From Acanthaster planci (lineage: Eukaryota > Echinodermata > Asteroidea > Valvatida > Acanthasteridae): a DNA stretch of 13,369 nucleotides. Under the pieces are notes generated by a model. It did not search any database. It was not told where the DNA came from and was given only the letters and a program-made list of their open reading frames with translations. Positions 7,590-13,369 of this stretch are shown one piece after another (position 1 is the stretch's first letter; every line of letters begins with the position of its first letter). Position numbers and translations under genes: made by a program. The stretch lies in the NCBI RefSeq assembly GCF_001949145.1, contig NW_019091558.1:193753-207121 (forward strand). Reading direction: 5' to 3'.

Positions 7590-8035
7590 GGGTTGAGTTT
7601 GTAGTCATGTGATTTGAGTGGTGATGATCTTGATCGAGTGGTGCAGTTGGTTCAAAGGTATGACAATGTCTTTTCTAAGGGACCACTTGATTTAGGTACA
7701 AGAGATTAAGTTCCACACAAGATTCAAACCGCAGATGACATCCCAGTAAGCCACCTTATTGTAGAATACCTCCGCAGTATGTTGGTGAAGTGAAAGAGCT
7801 TCTTCAAAAGTTCTTGGAACAAGATATCATCCAGAAGAGCAGAAGTCCATATGCTAACCCCATAGTACTATTGAAGAAATGGAATGGGACCATCTGAATG
7901 TGCAAAGACTCCAGGAAGCTGAATGCTAAAACAGTGTGTGATGCTTTTCCTCTGCCGCGAGTTGCTACCTTCAGTAGGCAAAAGTAAGCATGTGGTTAGT
8001 CAAAAGAGTTTTGAGTGGATGACAGAAGCTGAAGG
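7590..8035 (+). pseudogene. Gypsy reverse transcriptase, N-terminal part only
   Basis: The region starts with LSGDDLDRVVQLVQRYDNVF (about 7614-7674) and VPHKIQTADDIP, the approach to RT. EVKELLQKFLEQDIIQKSRS, SPYANPIVLLKKWNGTI, a stop, then RKLNAKTVCDAFPLPR follow at about 7780-7960. These are the gypsy RT fingers blocks (L..L.E..II..S.SP.ASP(V/I)VLV.KK.G, D.RKLN..T..D.(F/Y)PLPR). Only about 15 codons later the sequence reads FEWMTEAEGAFNRLK (about 8010-8055), the FEW....(E/Q).AF..LK block that closes the connection domain. The palm with its Y.DD motif, normally between these blocks, is gone. Confidence 0.8.
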
Positions 8036-8475
8036 TGCATTTAATAGGTTGAAGCAACACTAACAGGAGCTCCAGTGTTGAGTTACCCTGATTTCAGCAA
8101 GCCATTTGTACTGGAAATAGATGCCTCTCTTAAGGGATTAGGGACTTGCCTCACGCAAGAAGATGAGTAAATGAGGCGGCATCCAGTGGCTAACACCAGC
8201 AGGGGGCTTAGGGGCGTTGAACATAATTATCCTGATTACAGTTCATTTTAGAGCTTCTTGCATTAAAGTGGGCAGTTGTCAATAAATTTTACCTCATTTG
8301 GTTACTGTTCACAATGTACACAGATCATAACCCCCTTGCACACTTAGAGACAGCCAAACTCGGGGCATGCGAGATGAGATGGGTAGCTCAGCTTTCTTCC
8401 TTTAATTTTGAAGTGAAGTTTAGGTCAGGGGTGAGGAACAAGTGTGCTGATGCCCTTAGTAGGTATCCTGGTCAC
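8035..8475 (+). pseudogene. Gypsy RNase H, catalytic residues still legible, frameshifted
   Basis: RNase H degrades the RNA strand during reverse transcription. Readable blocks: LTGAPVLSYPDFSKPFVLE then IDASLKGLGTCLTQ (about 8062-8160), RGLRGVEHNYPDYSSF (about 8204-8250), LELLALKWAVVNKFY (8248-8292), and an open frame from 8314 with YTDHNPLAHLETAKLG and ending KCADALSRYPG. The four acidic positions of the family are all present: GAT at 8120-8122, GAG at 8251-8253, GAT at 8323-8325 and GAT at 8449-8451. They sit in different frames separated by stops, so no active enzyme is made, but this domain is the least eroded part of pol next to the integrase. Confidence 0.8.
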
Positions 8476-8880
8476 TGTCAGTGTTCATTCATTGATGTCA
8501 AACAGGTCTTCCAGTCTCTGGCACTCTCAAGTGCGATCCCAATTCGGGCGGACACAGAGTACTGCCTTTGAGTCCATTCCCAGGAAGCACACAGTTGGGC
8601 CGGATCAGCCCAGTGTGTTTCTGTCATGTTTTTTTTTTACCAGCTAAAAGCCTCGCAAAAGGAGCACCCGGAATTGGGAGTTGTCTGGAAGCGCTGGGAT
8701 GCTGAGTGGCACCCAGGAGAACCAGTCACCGACGTAAGTGTCAAGACACTGGAACTGAAAGCATGGTTGTGCAGTGGCCACATTTTGTGGAGCAGAATGG
8801 AGTCCTCTGCCATCAGGTTAATGATCCATTGCATGGAGAGTTATTTCAGATGTTATTGCCTCGTTCCTCAGGTGATGCAG
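8476..8880 (+). pseudogene. Gypsy pol spacer between RNase H and the integrase zinc finger
   Basis: One frame at about 8641-8710 reads QLKASQKEHPELGVVWKRW. Later frames give FVEQNGVLC and then DPLHGELFQMLLPRS (about 8785-8870). The Q..D..L..V..W and L...GVL.R/C.....LP pattern is the usual pol stretch preceding the HHCC zinc finger. An eight-base T-run at 8631-8638 lies next to the first block. Frames change at least twice. Confidence 0.6.
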
Positions 8881-9550
8881 AGTTGTCATGATGGATAAGG
8901 ACACCAGGGTGTTACCAGAACTTGTCGACTCCTCAGGAGGCAAGTGTATTGGCCCAACATGGCCACCATGGTATGCCGCTATATTGGCCAGTGTAGGCAG
9001 TGTATTACCGCTAAGGCTGCAGAACCTACACCCAAACTACCCATGCGTCACTTGCTTGTGGTTAGACCACTGGAGGTAGTCGCAATTGATTTTGTGAAAG
9101 TTGACGGGGGAAAGGTGGCTATGAAGATGTTTTGGATATCACAGATGTATACACAAGATTTGTGCAGGCTGTGCCCTGTAAAGGTCAGCTTGCTATCACT
9201 GTTGCAAGGGTCCTTGTGCAAAATTGGTTCACCCGGTGATCAGGGAAGAAATTTTGAGGGGGGGTTATTAGGGAACTCTGCGTGCTGTATGGCGTAACAA
9301 AATCTAGGATGACCCCCTACTATGCGGAAGGGAATGCACAAGTGGAGCGTTTTAACAGAACGTTGTTTAGGTTAATCAAATTTCGAAGCAAATGGGACAG
9401 TCATAAATGGCCTGATATGTTAGCTCACTTGGTGTTTGTTTGCAACACTACGCTACATTGCGCGATGGGAGAGACACCATATACCCTCATGTTTGGGAGG
9501 GATCGACTAATACCAATAGATCAGATGCTTGGGAAAACAGACAGTGATTA
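8880..9550 (+). pseudogene. Gypsy integrase: HHCC zinc finger and DDE core, frameshifted
   Basis: Integrase inserts the DNA copy into chromosomes. The zinc finger reads CHDG, stop, GHQGVTRT in one frame, then YWPNMATMVCRYIGQCRQC at 8947-9003, supplying His, His, Cys, Cys. The core reads RPLEVVAIDFVKVDGG (first Asp, GAT 9088-9090), GDQGRNFEGG (second Asp, GAT 9238-9240) and PYYAEGNAQVERFNRTLF (Glu, GAG 9345-9347). The distance from second Asp to Glu is about 35 codons allowing one frameshift, as in the D,D(35)E family. The residues normally before DQGRNF (a YGVP..IHS-type block) are deleted. NTTLHCAMGETPYTLMFGRD follows, the usual integrase end block. The triad is legible but the frame is not continuous. 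Confidence 0.85.
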
Positions 9551-9914
9551 GAGACAAGACTTTGTGAAAGAACAGGCACAGTTAATTGGCAGGTCACGGG
9601 AACTAGTCTGTGATAGGGTAGCAAATACCAGCAGTCGCAATAAAGCTACTGATGATTCCAAAGCAAACGCTGAACCAATTTGCATTGGTACACAAGTATT
9701 GCGGAAGAAATGTCCGTTCCGAGGGCTGCTCAAGTTGGCAAATGCATATGAAAGCAATTCCTACATAGTTGGCGTCAATGAGCATGGTGATGTTTACCAT
9801 ATCAGACTCCTGTTGGGAGTGGATCAAAAGACGGTCCACAGGAAATTGTTACAGGTTTGTCCTCCAGAATTTGTGGATGCTAGTATGCATAGTGAGTCGG
9901 ATGACTCCGACTGA
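9551..9914 (+). pseudogene. Gypsy integrase C-terminal (GPY/F-type) module
   Basis: An open frame at 9564-9914 directly after the TAG at 9549-9551 reads VKEQAQLIGRSRELVCDRVA, then IGTQVLRKKCPF, LLKLANAYESNSYIV, VYHIRLLLG and HRKLL. This is the integrase tail with a small beta-barrel like the GPY/F module: G..V......F......KL...Y....YIV.......YRI......... .HR..L. The module is thought to help DNA binding and target choice. It is one of the longest uninterrupted frames in the element (117 codons including the stop). The expected aromatic Trp/Tyr of the classic GPY/F motif is not present, so the label is approximate. Confidence 0.65.
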
Positions 9915-10120
9915 GATTTTATTCAGCCAGTCACTGATTCTCCAGAGCAGACTCCGGGTTCAGTCCCTGTACCAGATGGCTAAAAGAAGGTAGGGAGCCT
10001 TGTAGGAATGTAGAGCCTATTCGGAGGTCCAATAGAAGCACACATGGCCTTTCACCTACTAAGGTCAGCTGTAGGCTGGAAGAAGTGAGTGGTGGGTCTG
10101 GGCACCCCGTGGCTAGCTGA
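9915..10120 (+). pseudogene. Gypsy pol C-terminal tail
   Basis: After the TGA at 9912-9914, another frame reads PIRRSNRSTHGLSPTKVSCR (from 10016) and ends with TGA at 10118-10120. An (L/I)RRS.R..... block followed by a short basic stretch is the usual end of pol in this gypsy group. It marks the likely end of the coding part of the element. Confidence 0.5.
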
Positions 10121-10640
10121 AGGCTATGTCGGCTGACTGTGTGGGAAGGTCTTGGGGTATCCAGCTTCCTTCTAGTGGCCCCAGCTGGATAGCACCACAG
10201 TGCCTCAATCCACCGCCGGTTAATGTTTAACTTTAGATTAATAGATTTACATGTAATTGAAGGGCAAAGTGTATTGGTGCACTCTGTTGTTTATGTAATT
10301 GTTCCTTAATGCTTTTTGTATTGTTTGGGCATTGTTATGTCAAAGGCCTGAAGAACGAAGATGGTTTGTTTGTGAATGTAAAATTAGAAAGGAGTACCGT
10401 TCCCATCACATGTGTGGGAGAAGGGGGGCTTACTTTCAGGAGAACCCAGGCCAACCCAGAGAGATATTTAAGGCTGATGAGGGGGGCTGAACCCTGAGTG
10501 CTGATATTTGATATGGGCACTCATGATTTGTGCTCACCTGTCATGAATCCCACGGAGCTGTACTCAATCTATGGTGAAACTGTGCATTGTTTATCAAAAG
10601 AAGATATTAATCCTGAAGTATTAGTCTCTCTGCCAGTACT
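10121..10640. other. Noncoding 3' region of the gypsy element; LTR remnant not proven
   Basis: No coding motif. A purine-rich run GGGAGAAGGGGGGC at about 10415-10428 could be a polypurine tract, and ATATTTAAGG at about 10463-10472 resembles a TATA-like LTR promoter. No matching 5' LTR is present upstream, so the LTR boundaries cannot be set. Three overlapping short frames at 10299-10520 are treated as chance. Confidence 0.3.
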
Positions 10641-10702
10641 ACCTATTTTTCCTTGAACAGTTCAATAGCCGAGTGGAGGAGTTCAATAACAAACTAGACG
10701 CA

Positions 10703-10725
10703 GTGGTTGTTACAGCAACAACCAC
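10703..10725. repeat. Perfect 9-bp hairpin
   Basis: GTGGTTGTT and AACAACCAC are exact complements around the 5-base loop ACAGC. It lies just outside the repeat array. TGTTACAG occurs twice and AGTTCAATA twice within the surrounding 80 bases. The function is unknown. Confidence 0.6.
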
Positions 10726-10944
10726 AGAGCTGTTACAGATTTCACATTGTTTAATGGGGACAAATAAAATATAAAAAAAGATTAATAAAACAAAAACACA
10801 AGGTAACGCCATCATGACGTCATCAATCTGGAATAATTCTTGTATCAGCGTCTTTGTTGGCTGTAACTGAAAATGATTACAGATGTTAAAGTTACCACAG
10901 TGATGTTTTGTAAACATGTACACAGTCAATGGGCTAAAAACACA

Positions 10945-11240
10945 TGCAGACAAAAATGCTTCTTTAAGTGTGTGTCATGTGATTTGCGGTCAAACTGAAC
11001 AAAAATTATGAAATATTACTTGATATTTTAACTCTTTTGTATATTTGTAATCGAACGAAAGGGAAAATTTAGCCTGATTTCTCTTTCCTTCTCATAGTAA
11101 TCTTAAGCTGAAGATGAGGACTACTCAGTCATTAGTTTTAAGTAGAAAAACATGTACACAACCTATGGAGAAACCTGCAGCTTTAATCTCATGTCACTTG
11201 ACTCCTGATTGGAACACCATGACAATTTTATTTTGACAGC
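10945..11240 (+). repeat. Module B of the array, copy 1
   Basis: Begins near TCATGTGATTTGC and continues with AAACTGAAC, GAAATATTACTTGATATT, a TATATTTG block, TTTCTC...TTCTCATAGTAATCTT, GACTACTCA and CCTGCAGCTTTAATCTCATG, and ends near ATGACAATTTTATTTTG. The same order is seen at 11990-12290 and, shortened, at 12565-12740. Confidence 0.7.
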
Positions 11241-11989
11241 CCCATGGATTGTTGGAGTATCTATGCTCCCAATACAAAGTCACTCAGATGTATGAAAGCA
11301 CCAGTCTTTGACTTTAGAAAAACGTGTACAAAACCTATGGAGAAAAATTAAATATTCAAAATTCAGTAATAAGTCATGTGTTAAACCCTCTCAAACTGTT
11401 ATGCAAAGAATCTTGACCTAACATCCATCCAGACAGGTAGAGAAAAGTGTCGAAATCTGGCTGTTGAAAAAAGTGTACAAAACCTATGGGGGAAAATGAA
11501 ATATTAAAAAATCAATAAAAACAAACCAGTTGATGACCTCATGATGACATCATCAATTAAGCCGAAAATTGTTATCAAAGTCTTGGTTGGCTGTAACTTT
11601 GATGGTGATCAAACATCTTGAAGTTACCCAAATTGTGGCTTGACAATGTGTTCAAAGTGAACAGGATTAAATAAATATTGAAAACTCAATACCGGTACTA
11701 AATAATATGATGACGTCATCATGACGTCATTTATTTGAAATGATTCTTGTTTCTGGGTCTTTGTTGTTAATCACTTTGATAACTATCAAAGATCGCGAAT
11801 GCTTCAAAATGGTGGCTTGAAAATTTGTACAAGGTCAATGGCTTTAGATATTGAAATTCAATAATAAATCTGATGATGACATCATTTAATTGAATGACCT
11901 ATTCAATTACAAAAAATGTTGTGACAGGGTCTGTGTTGGTTATCACTTTGATAACAATCAAACATCGCAAAATTACGAAAAATCCCAGT

Positions 11990-12290
11990 GCAGAAAAACT
12001 GCACCTTTAACTTCAAGTCATGTGATTTGCATTTAAACTGAAACATTTTTATAAAATATTACTTGATATTCTGACTCTTGGGTATATTTCAAATCAAACG
12101 AAGACCCAAACAAATACGATTTCTCTTTGTTTCTCATAGTAATCTTCAGTTGAAGTTAATGACTACTCACTCATCAAAATCAATAAACGTGTGTAAGAAC
12201 AAAAACATATACAAAATGTATGGAGAAAAACTGCAGCCCTAACCTCATGTCACGTGACCCTTGATGATGGTATTATGACAATTTTGTTCT
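11990..12290 (+). repeat. Module B of the array, copy 2
   Basis: Shares the blocks TCATGTGATTTGC, AAACTGAA, AAATATTACTTGATATTCTG, TTTCTCATAGTAATCTTCAG, GACTACTCACTCAT, ACTGCAGCCCTAACCTCATG and ATGACAATTTTGTTCTG with copy 1. It starts about 1.04 kb downstream of copy 1. It includes GTCACGTGAC at 12249-12258, which reads TCACTTGACT in copy 1. Confidence 0.7.
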
Positions 12291-12564
12291 GGTACCCTCT
12301 CTTAGTTGTGGACTACGAGGGAATGCAAATATCAAATCAATTGGATTGACCAGGGAGCCGAAGTCTGGCTGTTGAAAATTTTTACGAAACCTATTGGGAA
12401 AAATTAAATATTCAAAAATCAATATAAAATAAGGTGATGACATCATCATGACATCATCCCTTTGCAATAAATCTTTCATTGGGGTCTTTGTTGGCTATCA
12501 CTTTGGCAACAATCAAACATCTTTAAATTACCAAAATTACAAAGTCAATGGGCTATGAACACAT

Positions 12565-12740
12565 TTGCAGAAACACTGTCATGTCAAGTTATTTGCGCTT
12601 AAACTGAACAATTTCTATGAAATATTACTTCATATTCGGACTCTTAGGCATATTTCAAATCAAATAACAGGCTGTAAAGTACCCGATATCTCTTTCGTTT
12701 TTAAAGTAATCTTGAGTCGAAGTAAAGGACTACCCTTAAC
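12565..12740 (+). repeat. Module B of the array, copy 3 (partial)
   Basis: Shares GTCAAGTTATTTGC, TTAAACTGAACAATTT, GAAATATTACTTCATATTC, CATATTTCAAATCAAA, AAAGTAATCTTGAG and GACTACCC with copies 1 and 2, then passes straight into a module A copy. The CTGCAG...TCATG part is missing. The 62-codon frame at 12565-12753 is just this repeat. Confidence 0.65.
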
Positions 12741-13314
12741 TTGTGTTAATTAGAAAAACGTGTACAAAATGTATGGGGGAGAAATAAAATATTCAAAAAT
12801 CAAAATAAAATAAGGTGATGACGTCATCATGACATCATAAATTATGCTTTGCCGGCTGTAACTTTGATGACGAATGAAGATCACCAAGTAACCAAAATTG
12901 CCTGGAAAACATGTACAAAGTCAATGGGCTAAAATAAATATGTAAAAATCTACAATAAATAACTTGGTGACGTCATAACAATGTAATTATTTGACTAGTG
13001 TCTTTGCCTTAAGGTCTGTGTTTGGTGTAACTTTGATAAGGATCAAACGTAGTCAAGTTACCAAAACGAAGCCTTGAAAATGTGTACAAAGTCAATGGGC
13101 TGAAATAAATATTAAAAATTCAATAAAAAATCACTTGATGACATCATCATGACGTCATTGTTCTATGCACATCTTTGAACTAATGTTGTTAAATGATATA
13201 AGTTTGATGAAGATCTGAAATTGCAATAGGACCCAAGTCAATGGCAGAAGAAACATGCACAAAACAAATGGGCTTTTGGTCAGAAGAGAAAGAAGAAGAA
13301 TCTAGAGCTTATCT

Positions 13315-13369
13315 ATATATAACAGGTTTGCCCTTACCCAACGTATATTAGGGCAAACTTGTCATATAT
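13315..13369. repeat. Strong hairpin at the end of the window
   Basis: The arms 13315-13334 and 13350-13369 pair over 20 positions with one mismatch and one G-T pair. The matching blocks are TTTGCCCT and AGGGCAAA, framed by ATATAT on both sides, with a loop of 15 bases. It resembles a short palindromic MITE or a hairpin terminus. The right arm ends exactly at the last base of the window. Confidence 0.7.

Larger units (their letters stand above)
6840..10120 (+). mobile_element. Ty3/gypsy LTR retrotransposon, 5'-truncated, decayed pol
   Basis: The Ty3/gypsy pol order is clear: protease end (about 6855-7000), protease-RT linker (7108-7430), RT start (about 7750-7965), RNase H (8010-8475), zinc finger and integrase (8880-9550), GPY/F-type module (9560-9914) and tail (to the TGA at 10118-10120). 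RNase H before integrase, and integrase after RT, define gypsy rather than copia. Gag, the protease active site and the 5' LTR are absent. No pair of LTRs could be matched between the two ends. The copy is full of frameshifts, stops and an RT deletion. It follows the LINE fragment closely, which suggests one was inserted into or recombined with the other. Confidence 0.85.
10740..13260 (+). repeat. Array of diverged repeats with TGACGTCA palindromes
   Basis: About 2.5 kb consist of two kinds of module, all in one orientation. Module A is about 165-175 bases. It contains TGTACAAA(A/G)...TATGG or TCAATGGGCT, an A-rich AAATATTnAAAAATCAATA block, a palindromic TGATGACGTCATCA block, and TTTGTTGGCTGTAACTTTGA followed by ATCAAACAT and AAGTTACC. 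Copies of the palindromic block lie near 10811, 11533, 11709, 11873, 12435, 12816, 12966 and 13137. The GTAACTTTGAT block recurs about eight times and the TGTACAAA/TATGGG block about thirteen. Spacings of about 150-175 bases (11533/11709/11873 and 12816/12966/13137) give the unit length, and longer gaps hold module B. Copies differ at many positions, so the array is old. No coding frame is supported. Confidence 0.75.

Noticed and set aside
10299-10520. Three overlapping short frames near the gypsy 3' end
   Set aside because: They cover the same noncoding DNA on both strands, show no motif and are better explained as gypsy 3' region or LTR remnant.
10639-10953. 104-codon open frame on the - strand
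   Set aside because: It overlaps the hairpin and the first units of the repeat array and has no recognised motif. The hydrophobic stretch comes from T-rich repeat DNA.
10740-13260. CRISPR array
   Set aside because: The copies are diverged, of unequal spacing and contain long conserved blocks, not short identical repeats with unique spacers. The rest of the window is eukaryotic.

Overview
This window looks like nuclear DNA from an animal, most likely an aquatic invertebrate or another animal with a repeat-rich genome. The evidence is one short exon with spliceosomal splice sites (part of a formin FH2 domain), surrounded by decayed DIRS-like, LINE and Ty3/gypsy retroelements of a kind common in amphioxus, molluscs, cnidarians, echinoderms and fish. 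The species cannot be named from this sequence. There is no sign of bacterial genes or operons. All protein-family calls were made by eye from remembered motifs, without a database search.

Layout on the + strand. 172-2602 holds the remains of a DIRS-like tyrosine-recombinase retroelement (RNase H tail and recombinase), flanked by inverted copies of one repeat. 3296-3574 is a foldback, MITE-like element with long terminal inverted repeats and a tRNA-like sequence inside. 4011-4163 is the only convincing host coding exon: 51 codons of FH2, phase 0 at both ends. About 5110-6822 is a broken LINE ORF2 of the L2/CR1-like group, with endonuclease, linker, start of the reverse transcriptase (RT) and a later RT piece. 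About 6855-10120 is a 5'-truncated Ty3/gypsy pol, with protease end, RT start, RNase H, zinc finger, integrase, GPY/F-type module and C-terminal tail. 10740-13260 is an array of diverged repeats, all in one orientation, rich in TGACGTCA palindromes. The window ends in a strong hairpin at 13315-13369.

None of the retroelements can be active: each is split by frameshifts and stops. In both the LINE and the gypsy element the deleted part includes the catalytic palm of RT, and no RT core was found in the DIRS remnant either. By contrast, the RNase H and integrase catalytic residues of the gypsy element can still be read codon by codon. The simplest reading is that the window is intronic sequence of a formin gene, enlarged by old insertions and a satellite-like array. 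Whether the regions beyond about 5 kb also lie inside that gene cannot be decided here.
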